Positions 1-5,235 of a stretch of 5,235 bases of DNA are shown piece by piece (the first letter of the stretch is position 1; each line of letters opens with the position of its first letter). Source of the DNA: CBDULX01 sp965368175 (GTDB lineage Bacteria > Pseudomonadota > Gammaproteobacteria > SZUA-229). Under the pieces are notes generated by a model that saw only the letters and a list, made by a program, of their open reading frames with translations, did not search any database and was not told where the DNA came from. The translations under genes and the position numbers were made by a program. The stretch covers positions 1 to 5,235 of the forward strand of contig CBDULX010000209.1 of the NCBI GenBank assembly GCA_965368175.1. Direction: 5' to 3'.

Positions 1-51
1 GCGCAGGAGCGGCGTGTCCAGGGTCACTTAGGTAGTAAATCAAAAAAATGA
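1..51 (+). CDS. Possible 3' end of a truncated plus-strand gene
   Basis: Plus frame 1 is open from the left edge and ends in a TGA at 49-51. The 16 codons would read AQERRVQGHLGSKSKK, a basic C-terminal tail with no recognisable motif. The other two plus frames close within the first 35 bases. A gene here would converge on the acetyltransferase gene, with the small hairpin at 86-99 between them. The stretch is too short to tell coding from chance, so this is only a candidate. Confidence 0.2.
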   Translation, partial: AQERRVQGHLGSKSKK

Positions 52-85
52 GGCGGACAGCAAAATTTTCAGATGTTAGTGTCAA

Positions 86-99
86 ACGCTATTTAGCGT
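86..99. terminator. Short hairpin, possible bidirectional terminator
   Basis: ACGCTA (86-91) and TAGCGT (94-99) form a perfect inverted repeat just past the acetyltransferase stop codon at 105-107. On the plus side it is followed by CGGTTTT and on the minus side by a short TTTG. The stem is only 5-6 base pairs and both T tracts are weak, so it is a poor match to a strong Rho-independent terminator. Its position between a minus-strand gene end and a possible plus-strand gene end supports the reading. Confidence 0.3.
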
Positions 100-104
100 C
101 GGTT

Positions 105-668
105 TTATGCATGAGTACTTAGCCATTGAGCTTTGGTGATTTTATAGAGTACATGCTCCCTGAGCGGTTGGCCTTCAGGAATATCAGGGTGTTCGAAATT
201 ATTGCCGGTGTTGCTCATTCCCAGGCGTTCCATCACTCGCCATGACTTATTATTTGAAACAGAGGCAAATGAGTAAACCTCATTTAACTCGAGTTGGTTA
301 AACGCGAATTTGAGTGACTCCCTGGCAGCTTCAGTTGCATAGCCCTTGCCCCAGTATTCTTTGGACAGTCGCCATCCAACTTCGACACAAGGGGTTATCG
401 GTAACTCATAGTGTGGTTTATGAAGTCCAACGAAGCCAATAAAGCAATCCTTGTCTTTTAATTCAACTGCCCATAAACCCCAGGACTGTTCATCAATTAG
501 CCCTCTGATTTTATTGGCCATTACGTTGCTTTCTTCATTAGTCAATGTATTTGGATAAAACTTCATCACATCAGGATCGGCACACATCCTGGCGAAGGAT
601 TTTAAGTCATCATCCTGCCATTGTCTGAGTATCAGGCGATCTGTTTGTAACTGAATGATCTTATTCAC
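105..668 (-). CDS. GNAT-family N-acetyltransferase (RimJ/RimL-like)
   Basis: A predicted cytoplasmic enzyme that moves an acetyl group from acetyl-CoA to an amine, either a protein N-terminus or a small molecule; the substrate cannot be told from sequence. From the chosen start it has 187 residues, a normal size for the RimJ/RimL (Acetyltransf_3) branch. It opens with the typical strand TDRLILRQW (residues 9-17). The acetyl-CoA pyrophosphate loop is visible as YWGKGYATEA (105-114), preceded by VEVGWRLSKE. The late motif N140-K-S-W, then MERLGM (146-151), is also typical of this branch. I chose the GTG at 666-668 because the family homology begins right after it. The frame stays open up to an ATG at 758, but those 30 extra residues lie wholly inside the cupin gene and look unlike the family. 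With the GTG start the gene overlaps the cupin stop by 8 bases (GTGAATAA), which suggests coupled translation; no clear Shine-Dalgarno site precedes it. The fold call is secure; the exact start is inferred. Confidence 0.88.
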   Translation of the reverse strand: MNKIIQLQTDRLILRQWQDDDLKSFARMCADPDVMKFYPNTLTNEESNVMANKIRGLIDEQSWGLWAVELKDKDCFIGFVGLHKPHYELPITPCVEVGWRLSKEYWGKGYATEAARESLKFAFNQLELNEVYSFASVSNNKSWRVMERLGMSNTGNNFEHPDIPEGQPLREHVLYKITKAQWLSTHA

Positions 669-1029
669 TGGATTTATTTGGAAACGAGACTTCAAGTACA
701 ACACATCCGGTATCTGTTTTAAAGGGTCCGTGCAATTCGCCCGGTGGCCTGCTGGCATAGTGTCCGGATTCTAGCCACATATCGAAAGCCTGATCATACA
801 GGCTACCACTTACGATAAAAATTTCTTCGGGATATACATGCCTTTTGCTGCCGAATGCAGTGGTATCGGCGCCAGGAAAGAATCGTGTCAGGCGCGTGTA
901 CTCGCCAGTATCATGGTCGATACTTAATGTTAGTTCTTCAGCCTGGCCTTCCAGTCCTTCGATAGCTTGCCACTGATTTTGCTGCTCAGGGTCTAATGGG
1001 TTCCAATAGTGTGTTGTGGTTTTAGGCAT
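661..1029 (-). CDS. Small single-domain cupin protein
   Basis: A 122-residue protein made of one predicted cupin beta-barrel, probably cytoplasmic since no signal peptide is seen. The second cupin motif is complete: G89, five residues, P95-P-G97, E-L, H100, matching G(x5)PxG(x2)H. The first motif is present but altered, reading H64-V-Y-P-E-E-I-F-I-V-S-G (64-75): the second histidine of the usual HxH is Tyr66, and Glu68 or Glu69 stands where the acidic ligand is expected. It resembles the ChrR-type/sugar-cupin group of small metal-binding cupins, many of unknown activity. It could be a dioxygenase, isomerase or non-catalytic sensor; the sequence does not decide. A good ribosome site, AAGGA at 1038-1042, sits 8 bases before the ATG. 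It is the first gene of a probable two-gene unit with the overlapping acetyltransferase; no functional link between the two is evident. Confidence 0.82.
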   Translation of the reverse strand: MPKTTTHYWNPLDPEQQNQWQAIEGLEGQAEELTLSIDHDTGEYTRLTRFFPGADTTAFGSKRHVYPEEIFIVSGSLYDQAFDMWLESGHYASRPPGELHGPFKTDTGCVVLEVSFPNKSSE

Positions 1030-1037
1030 GATCTATT

Positions 1038-1042
1038 TCCTT
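1038..1042 (-). promoter_or_regulatory. Ribosome binding site of the cupin gene
   Basis: On the minus strand AAGGA lies 8 bases upstream of the ATG at 1027-1029, a normal distance. It fixes the start of the cupin gene. Confidence 0.7.
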
Positions 1043-1072
1043 AGATTAGTCTGGGAGCTTCGGTCAGTAAAT

Positions 1073-1102
1073 GTTAGACTCTAGTGTTAGTTATTTTGTC
1101 CA
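1073..1102 (-). promoter_or_regulatory. Candidate sigma70 promoter for cupin and acetyltransferase genes
   Basis: On the minus strand TGGACA (1097-1102, five of six matches to the -35 consensus) is followed after 18 bases by TCTAAC (1073-1078, four of six to the -10). Transcription would start around 1066, giving a leader of roughly 40 bases. The rest of the 151-base gap between the cupin gene and the SpoIIAA-like gene (1030-1180) shows no gene and no convincing terminator. The call is by eye. Confidence 0.33.
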
Positions 1103-1180
1103 CCAGTACTAATAAATTATGAGGACAGAAAAGGTGTTGATGGGATTAATATCTCCACTAGCTATCTTTGTAGATGTAAT

Positions 1181-1555
1181 TCAGATACCAAGCCAATTCT
1201 TAGCTTCTTTTTTATCACGAAAAATCATTACATTGTATTGTTCTTCACCAAGTAATGCCCTGTACATTCTGCCTACTCCAAATATCAAATCCTTCTTACA
1301 GTAGACCGCAATATTTATTTTATCTTGTGAATCTACATTTAGAATTCTTTTTCGGATTTGAGCCATTTTGTGGATGTCTTTACTGCTTAATTTGAGGTCA
1401 ACACCAGAATAGTCAGCAAAGACACGGTAGCCGGGTTGTAGAGATAAGCTTGCAGCCGATTTGAAGTATAAGATTATATCTTCCAGTCTAACAACGCCCT
1501 CGGCTATTGTATAAATTATATTTTCGTTATTGTCATATTCGATCGAGATAGGCAT
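1181..1555 (-). CDS. SpoIIAA-like / STAS-fold small protein
   Basis: A 124-residue soluble protein with no signal peptide or membrane segment. Its strand-helix pattern fits the SpoIIAA-like (STAS/SEC14-type) fold: an opening beta segment (ISIEYDNNENIIYTIAEG, 3-20), a helix (VRLEDIILYFKSAAS, 22-36), a central strand with VFADYSG (45-51), a basic helix (60-71), a strand INIAVYC (80-86), and an ending IFRDKKEAKNWLGI (111-124). That C-terminal phrase, a strand then F-R-D, a short acidic-basic helix and WL, is what I recognise most clearly from this family. Proteins of this group are mostly uncharacterised; some STAS proteins act as partner-switching or ligand-binding modules, but no kinase, phosphatase or transporter partner lies nearby. 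The gene is visibly richer in AT than the efflux genes. An AGGAA site precedes the ATG at the right distance. Existence of the gene is likely; the fold call is moderate and the function unknown. Confidence 0.68.
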   Translation of the reverse strand: MPISIEYDNNENIIYTIAEGVVRLEDIILYFKSAASLSLQPGYRVFADYSGVDLKLSSKDIHKMAQIRKRILNVDSQDKINIAVYCKKDLIFGVGRMYRALLGEEQYNVMIFRDKKEAKNWLGI

Positions 1556-1561
1556 AGTTTA

Positions 1562-1566
1562 TTCCT
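1562..1566 (-). promoter_or_regulatory. Ribosome binding site of the SpoIIAA-like gene
   Basis: On the minus strand AGGAA stands 6 bases before the ATG at 1553-1555. Together with the lack of good alternatives it supports that start. Confidence 0.6.
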
Positions 1567-1577
1567 ATAACCATTGA

Positions 1578-1617
1578 GAGCTGAAATGAAAATATGAGGC
1601 AGTTGCCTGACCAGCTC
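1578..1617 (-). repeat. Nested inverted repeats in the leader of the SpoIIAA-like gene
   Basis: An outer pair GAGCTG (1578-1583) / CAGCTC (1612-1617) encloses an inner pair AGGCA (1597-1601) / TGCCT (1604-1608). Transcribed on the minus strand this would fold 23-62 bases upstream of the start codon. The transcript also has a purine-rich AAGGAG (1615-1620) overlapping the outer arm, not followed by a usable start codon. It could be a leader RNA structure or a protein binding site. Arms are short, so chance is not excluded. Confidence 0.35.
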
Positions 1618-1637
1618 CTTAGTTTTACTCTGACCTA

Positions 1638-1652
1638 AAAATCCCTGATTTT
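1638..1652. repeat. AT-rich hairpin
   Basis: AAAATC (1638-1643) and GATTTT (1647-1652) form a perfect 6-base inverted repeat around CCT. It lies upstream of the nested repeats, inside the predicted leader of the SpoIIAA-like gene. The stem is mostly A-T pairs and would be weak. No function can be assigned. Confidence 0.3.
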
Positions 1653-1691
1653 CAGTAGTAAATATAAATGATATTAGGATACTAAAACAGA

Positions 1692-1720
1692 TATATAGAG
1701 TGATAGATGGCTATTTTCAA
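1692..1720 (-). promoter_or_regulatory. Candidate sigma70 promoter for the SpoIIAA-like gene
   Basis: On the minus strand TTGAAA (1715-1720, five of six matches) is followed after 17 bases by TATATA (1692-1697, four of six). Transcription from here would give a leader of about 130 bases containing both hairpins described at 1578-1652. The surrounding DNA is very rich in AT, so random promoter-like matches are common here. Confidence 0.3.
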
Positions 1721-1732
1721 TCAATTTCTATC
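1702..1732. repeat. Inverted repeat downstream of the repressor gene
   Basis: GATAGA (1702-1707) and TCTATC (1727-1732) form an inverted repeat with a 19-base loop, 22 bases past the end of the repressor gene. There is no T tract at the right place, so it is not a convincing Rho-independent terminator. It overlaps the candidate promoter of the next gene and might bind a regulator. Confidence 0.25.
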
Positions 1733-1753
1733 TATAAGCTTACGCGATAGTAT

Positions 1754-2377
1754 TTACTTAACTAGCAATGCATCCAGAAACAGGTCAATCAATACATTGC
1801 CGTCTTTTCGTAGGTCCAGCTTACGGTGTACGGGTGATAAGTAGGTGTGAATCAGGCCATGAATATAACTGAGTAAACTCTGAGCCAGTAAATCGGGTGG
1901 AAGATCGACTTTGAGCGCATGGCATTCTTTGAGGGCGGTGAAAGCAGTGGTCATGGCGGTATCGAAGCTTTCTTTTTTCTGCTTTAGAAATTCCTGCAAT
2001 TCGGTTTGCTGGTCGGTGTATTCGACATTGTGGATAACGATGCGGAGGATCTGGCCCAGTTCGGGTTCGTTGACGAGGCTCTGGATCATTTTCTTTATGC
2101 CCTGGCGGAAGTTGGCCGCGGCGTGGGGGGGAGTGATGTGCTCCAGCATATCGCTGAAATTCTGGTGCAGGGTGTCAGCATTACGTAGCCATAGAGCCTG
2201 AATGACGGCGTCTTTGTTGTCGAAATGCCAATAAATAGCACCGCGGGTCATGCCGGCTTCAGCGGCTATGTCCTTGAGGGTGGTGTTGGCCACCCCCTGG
2301 CGGATAAACAGCGCTGTAGCGGCATCCAGTATTGCGTGATAGGTGCGCTCAGCTTCTTCTTTGGTTTTTCGGGCCAT
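1754..2377 (-). CDS. TetR/AcrR-family repressor of the divergent RND efflux operon
   Basis: A 207-residue DNA-binding repressor close in style to AcrR and TtgR. The N-terminus MARKTKEEAERTYHAILDAA is nearly a signature of that group. The helix-turn-helix covers about residues 33-52 (TLKDIAAEAGMTRGAIYWHF), and GAIYWHF plus K55 is the classical TetR recognition helix and following turn. The remainder, about 83-205, is the all-helical ligand-binding and dimer domain (TetR_C_2/MAATS type), which in relatives binds drugs, bile salts or phenolics. I chose the ATG at 2375-2377 because it begins exactly at the family N-terminus; an ATG at 2450-2452 in frame would add 25 residues translated from the operator and promoter and is rejected. 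Only a weak ribosome site is seen. The gene diverges from the adaptor-pump operon with 80 bases between start codons, and a palindrome there matches its expected binding site. It most likely represses both itself and the pump. Which ligand releases it is not visible. Confidence 0.93.
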   Translation of the reverse strand: MARKTKEEAERTYHAILDAATALFIRQGVANTTLKDIAAEAGMTRGAIYWHFDNKDAVIQALWLRNADTLHQNFSDMLEHITPPHAAANFRQGIKKMIQSLVNEPELGQILRIVIHNVEYTDQQTELQEFLKQKKESFDTAMTTAFTALKECHALKVDLPPDLLAQSLLSYIHGLIHTYLSPVHRKLDLRKDGNVLIDLFLDALLVK

Positions 2378-2413
2378 ATTTTGTTCGGGTCTATGGAAAT
2401 TTTTGATACCCTG

Positions 2414-2419
2414 TATTAT
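2414..2419 (+). promoter_or_regulatory. Candidate -10 box for the adaptor-pump operon
   Basis: TATTAT on the plus strand matches five of six -10 positions and would put the transcript start near 2426, inside the operator, with a leader of about 32 bases. No good -35 lies 16-18 bases upstream; TATACA at 2420-2425 is an alternative with an equally poor -35. The promoter may be weak or need an activator. Placement is uncertain. Confidence 0.3.
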
Positions 2420-2443
2420 TATACATTCACGAATGTATGTAAA
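2415..2443 (-). promoter_or_regulatory. Promoter of the repressor gene
   Basis: On the minus strand TTTACA (2438-2443, five of six to the -35) is followed by exactly 17 bases and AATAAT (2415-2420, five of six to the -10). Transcription would start near 2408, leaving a leader of about 30 bases before the repressor ATG. A perfect TATAAT also occurs at 2418-2423 but has only a poor -35 at the right distance. The spacer and the last base of the -35 box are the operator palindrome, so bound repressor would block RNA polymerase: autorepression. Confidence 0.6.
2418..2441. promoter_or_regulatory. AcrR/TtgR-type operator in the divergent promoter region
   Basis: The core ATACATTCACGAATGTAT (2421-2438) is an inverted repeat with two perfect 8-base arms (ATACATTC and GAATGTAT) around a 2-base centre. 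The right arm extends to GAATGTATGTA (2431-2441). Read on the minus strand it closely follows the known E. coli AcrR box, whose arms are TACATACATT and AATGTATGTA; the differences are at the distal edge of one arm and in the centre. The site sits between the divergent repressor and adaptor genes and overlaps the repressor promoter. Binding by the neighbouring TetR protein is inferred from this match and from the matching protein family. Confidence 0.85.
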
Positions 2444-2457
2444 TAGGCGCAACCCTT

Positions 2458-3561
2458 ATGAAATCATCGAGTATTCGTTTTATCTCGCCCTTAATGTTGA
2501 TGCTATTGTCATTGAATGCCTGCGATAGCGCTGATACTGAATCGACGGAGGCCTTGGCGGAGGTGGCCAGGCCGGCCAAAATCGTGCCGGTGATGGCAGC
2601 TGGAATCAATGTATTGCGCCGTTTCCCTGGTACTCTGGAGGCCTCGAACAAGGCCGATCTGGCGTTTCGTGTCGGTGGACAGTTAGCCGAGCTTCCGGCA
2701 CAGGCGGGTATGAGAGTGAAGCAGGGGGATTTACTGGCTCGACTGGATGATACCGATTATCAAAACACCCTGAAAGAGCGTCAGGCCCGATTTGAGCTGG
2801 CCAGGATTCAGCATGATCAGGCCAGTAAATTGCTGAAGCAGAAACTTTCTAGCCAGTTAAAGTACGACCAGGCTGCGGCGGAGTTGAAATCGTCCCGTGC
2901 TGCCCTTGATCAGGCCCGGGATAATCTGGAATACACCCGTCTACTAGCTCCTTTCGAAGGCATCGTAGCGCGAGTCGACATTAAGAATTTTCAGGCAGTA
3001 CAGGCCAAGGCTCCGATTATTCGATTACAGAACATCGAACAACTGGATATTCGATTCAGTGTACCCGAGTCGCTGGTCAGTCAACTGAAACAGGAAGATG
3101 ATCCGACGGTACTCAATTCAATTTGTGGTTCGGTCTATTTTTCGGCACATCCTGGAAGATTATTTCGTGCTTGCCATAAAGAACATGAATCGGTACCCGA
3201 TGCCCTGACCCGAAATTACTCGGTCGTGTTTACTCTAGAACGAATCACTGAGTTTGCTATTTTGCCCGGTATGAGTGTCACCATGGAACTGGATTTTTCT
3301 CGATTTCTGCCCGACGATGCGATTAAGAGCTTATTGATACCGGTCGAGTCAGTTTTCGAGCAGGATGGACAGCTATGGGTGTGGCGTGTCGATGATGAAT
3401 CACGGGCAAGAAAGGTAATGGTTGAGGTTGGCGCTTTAAAGGTGGATAAAATTGAAGTCGCCAAAGGCCTTAAGCTTAAGGATCAGGTGGTGGCTGCTGG
3501 TGTTAGTTATGTTCGTGAAGGTATGTTGCTGAAACCTCTAATCAAAGAACGAGGTTTATAA
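2458..3561 (+). CDS. RND efflux periplasmic adaptor lipoprotein (membrane fusion protein)
   Basis: A 367-residue adaptor of the HlyD/AcrA family that links an RND pump in the inner membrane to an outer-membrane channel. Residues 1-21 are a lipoprotein signal with a hydrophobic stretch and lipobox L19-N-A-C22; Cys22 would be lipidated. Asp23 follows directly, the residue that in E. coli keeps lipoproteins in the inner membrane, as in AcrA. Domains in order: first lipoyl half (about 66-97, with FRVGGQLAELP and VKQGDLLARLD), an alpha-helical coiled-coil hairpin (about 100-158), second lipoyl half (about 160-192, LLAPFEGIVARVD), beta-barrel (about 195-280), and a membrane-proximal domain (about 288-360, with LLIPVESVF). 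Length is usual for the family. The start ATG gives the full signal peptide; a weak AGG lies 10 bases upstream. It is the first gene of the operon, 7 bases before the pump gene, and divergent from the repressor. Drug range cannot be told from the adaptor. Confidence 0.93.
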   Translation: MKSSSIRFISPLMLMLLSLNACDSADTESTEALAEVARPAKIVPVMAAGINVLRRFPGTLEASNKADLAFRVGGQLAELPAQAGMRVKQGDLLARLDDTDYQNTLKERQARFELARIQHDQASKLLKQKLSSQLKYDQAAAELKSSRAALDQARDNLEYTRLLAPFEGIVARVDIKNFQAVQAKAPIIRLQNIEQLDIRFSVPESLVSQLKQEDDPTVLNSICGSVYFSAHPGRLFRACHKEHESVPDALTRNYSVVFTLERITEFAILPGMSVTMELDFSRFLPDDAIKSLLIPVESVFEQDGQLWVWRVDDESRARKVMVEVGALKVDKIEVAKGLKLKDQVVAAGVSYVREGMLLKPLIKERGL

Positions 3562-3568
3562 AGCTGCT

Positions 3569-5235
3569 ATGAACATCACCGAATATACAATTCAAAACAG
3601 ATCCATCAGCTGGATGGTTGTAGTGTTGCTCATCTTCGGCGGCATCCTGTCATTTAATAATCTGGGGCGACTGGAAGATCCGGCCTTTACCATCAAGCAG
3701 GCGGTTATTTTTATCAATTATCCTGGTGCTTCTGCACTGGAGGTGGAAGAAGAAATTACCCTGCCGGTTGAGAATGCACTGCAACAACTGCCTTATCTCG
3801 ACAATATCACTTCCACGTCCAGCCATGGTCAAAGCCAGATCATGGTGGAAATGAAAAGCACATACCGTAAAAACCAGTTGGCTCAAATCTGGGATGAGAT
3901 GCGACGCAAGATCAACGACATGAGCGGCCAGTTACCGCCGGGTGTAGCCGACCCGATCATCGTTGATGACTTTGGTGATGTGTACGGTATGTTTCTAGCT
4001 ATAACTGGCGAAGGTTATAGTTATGATGAAATCGCCGATTACACCGATTATCTACGACGTGAACTGGTACTGGTACCCGGTGTTGGTAAGGTGAATATCG
4101 GTGGCCGGCGTGTCGAACAGATTTTTATCGAAATTGATCGTGCCAAACTGGCAGCTACTGGCGGCTCCATGTCCGACATCCAGAGTCTGTTGAGTGCGCA
4201 AAACCTGGTGACCGATGCCGGACACATCCGTATTGCCAGTGAGTATTTACGCATCAGTACGAAAACCGAGGAGACTCCGGGATTATCGAGCCTTGAGAAT
4301 ATGCTGGTGGGTAATATTGATGGCCAACTGGTGTATTTACAGGACATTGCCGGCATCAGCAAAGGCTATGCCGATCCACCTCAGCATTTGTATCGCTTCA
4401 ACGGACAATATGCACTGACTCTTGGGGTTTCATTTTCCTCTGGCGTGAATGTGGTGGAAGTAGGTGAAGCACTCGAAGCCCGTTTACAGGAACTGGATGA
4501 TATACGGCCGGTGGGCATGGAGATTGGCACCATCTACAATCAGTCGGCCCAGGTTGCCGATTCGGTGGATGAATTTTTAATCAGTCTGGCCCAGGCTGTC
4601 GTGATTGTGATTCTGGTGTTGTTGTTCACCATGGGTTTGCGGCCCGGTGTGCTAATGAGCGGTGTCCTACTGCTGACTATTCTTGGCACCTTTATTCTAA
4701 TGTCGATTTACGGTATCGAGTTACACCGTATCTCATTGGGTGCTTTGATCATTGCACTAGGGATGCTGGTGGACAACGCTATCGTGGTAACAGAGGGCAT
4801 CATGATCAGCCTGAAGCGAGGTTACAGTCGTCTTGAAGCTGCACGAACGATCATCGGTCATACTCGCTGGCCGTTACTGGGAGCAACCGTAATTGCCATC
4901 ACCGCTTTCGCACCCATAGGCTTATCGCCTGATGCCAGTGGTGAGTTTACCGGTAGCCTGTTCTGGGTGTTACTGATTTCCCTGTTCTTAAGTTGGGTGT
5001 TAGCCGTGACACTGACACCTTTTTTCTGTTATCTGATGTTCAAGGAAGAGAACACATCAGGTGAAGAAAAGATTGATCCTTATAAAGGCTTTGCTTATCA
5101 GGTTTACAAAGATTTATTGCATTTTTGTTTACGCTATCGCTGGTCAACCATTGCTGTTATGTTTATTGCATTAGTGATATCGATCATCGGATTTGGCAAT
5201 GTAAAGCAGGCATTCTTCCCAGCCAGTTCTTTACC
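3569..5235 (+). CDS. RND efflux pump permease, N-terminal part (cut by window end)
   Basis: An inner-membrane proton-driven pump of the RND superfamily (AcrB/ACR_tran, PF00873). I translated it by hand: 555 full codons without a stop or frameshift, then the edge, about half of the usual 1000-1040 residues. Transmembrane helix 1 is at about 13-31, followed by the first periplasmic porter loop (about 32-334), helices 2-6 (about 335-354, 360-380, 389-409, 436-455, 463-489), helix 7 (about 524-543) and the start of the second loop at FFPASS. Recognisable phrases are LGRLEDPAFTIKQAV (32-46), YPGAS (51-55), LVPGVGKV (168-175), IALGMLVDNAIVVTEGI (395-411) and FWVLLISL (465-472). The proton-relay pair in helix 4 is D402-N403, where AcrB has D407-D408; E409 aligns with AcrB E414. 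The ATG lies 7 bases after the adaptor stop, so the two are co-transcribed and probably translationally coupled; GAGG at 3551-3554 is rather far for a ribosome site. Helix 4 and the LGRLEDP start point to a pump branch distinct from AcrB itself; substrates are unknown. Confidence 0.93.
   Translation, partial: MNITEYTIQNRSISWMVVVLLIFGGILSFNNLGRLEDPAFTIKQAVIFINYPGASALEVEEEITLPVENALQQLPYLDNITSTSSHGQSQIMVEMKSTYRKNQLAQIWDEMRRKINDMSGQLPPGVADPIIVDDFGDVYGMFLAITGEGYSYDEIADYTDYLRRELVLVPGVGKVNIGGRRVEQIFIEIDRAKLAATGGSMSDIQSLLSAQNLVTDAGHIRIASEYLRISTKTEETPGLSSLENMLVGNIDGQLVYLQDIAGISKGYADPPQHLYRFNGQYALTLGVSFSSGVNVVEVGEALEARLQELDDIRPVGMEIGTIYNQSAQVADSVDEFLISLAQAVVIVILVLLFTMGLRPGVLMSGVLLLTILGTFILMSIYGIELHRISLGALIIALGMLVDNAIVVTEGIMISLKRGYSRLEAARTIIGHTRWPLLGATVIAITAFAPIGLSPDASGEFTGSLFWVLLISLFLSWVLAVTLTPFFCYLMFKEENTSGEEKIDPYKGFAYQVYKDLLHFCLRYRWSTIAVMFIALVISIIGFGNVKQAFFPASSL

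Noticed and set aside
669..758. N-terminal extension of the acetyltransferase from an ATG at 758
   Set aside because: It lies entirely within the cupin gene in another frame, and family similarity starts only after the GTG at 668.
1119..1304. Plus-strand 61-codon open frame
   Set aside because: It overlaps the 3' end of the SpoIIAA-like gene antisense, and its product shows no recognisable motif.
1911..2201. Plus-strand open frames within 1911-2528
   Set aside because: They are antisense to the repressor or out of frame with the adaptor start, have no family features, and both genes explain the DNA fully.
2421..2438. Operator palindrome considered as a terminator or mobile-element end
   Set aside because: It has no T tract, no matching copy elsewhere in the window, and matches the known AcrR-type operator in the right place.
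2378..2452. Repressor start at ATG 2450-2452
   Set aside because: The extra 25 residues are translated from the promoter and operator; the AcrR/TtgR-like N-terminus MARKTKEEAE begins at 2377.
3650..4418. Open frames on both strands inside the pump gene
   Set aside because: The plus frame from 3569 encodes a continuous RND pump with all expected motifs; these are shadows.
1..5235. Search for CRISPR arrays, tRNA or rRNA genes, insertion sequences and toxin-antitoxin pairs
   Set aside because: No repeat-spacer pattern, transposase, tRNA-like fold or paired small genes of that kind could be seen.

Overview
The window looks like chromosomal DNA of a gammaproteobacterium, probably marine or environmental. 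This is inferred from the style of the proteins (an AcrR/TtgR-type repressor, an AcrA-like lipoprotein adaptor, an RND pump with proteobacterial motifs) and a moderate GC content. No ribosomal or other taxonomic marker is present, so the assignment is soft.

The left half (about 1-1753) carries three small genes on the minus strand. Read in their own direction they are a short SpoIIAA-like/STAS-fold protein (1181-1555), then a small cupin protein (661-1029), whose stop codon overlaps the probable GTG start of a GNAT N-acetyltransferase (105-668). Cupin and acetyltransferase are probably one transcript; the SpoIIAA-like gene is separated by about 150 bases and may be independent. Bases 1-51 are open in one plus frame and may be the last codons of a gene cut by the window edge. 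The stretch around 1181-1753 is clearly richer in AT than the rest and holds several short inverted repeats in the probable leader of the SpoIIAA-like gene.

The right half is a classical multidrug-efflux locus. A TetR/AcrR-family repressor (1754-2377, minus) diverges from a plus-strand operon of a periplasmic adaptor lipoprotein (2458-3561) and an RND inner-membrane pump (from 3569, running off the right end after about 555 of a usual ~1000-1040 residues). The 80-base divergent region contains an 18-base inverted repeat (2421-2438) that closely resembles the AcrR/TtgR operator. It lies within the 17-base spacer and the last base of the -35 box of a good minus-strand promoter for the repressor. 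The expected logic is that a toxic compound binds the repressor, the repressor leaves the operator, and both the repressor and the adaptor-pump operon are expressed. No outer-membrane channel gene is visible; it may lie downstream or be a TolC encoded elsewhere.

I do not see a previously undescribed system. The points most worth a second look are the D-to-N change at the second proton-relay aspartate of the pump, the operator architecture, and the structured leader of the SpoIIAA-like gene.
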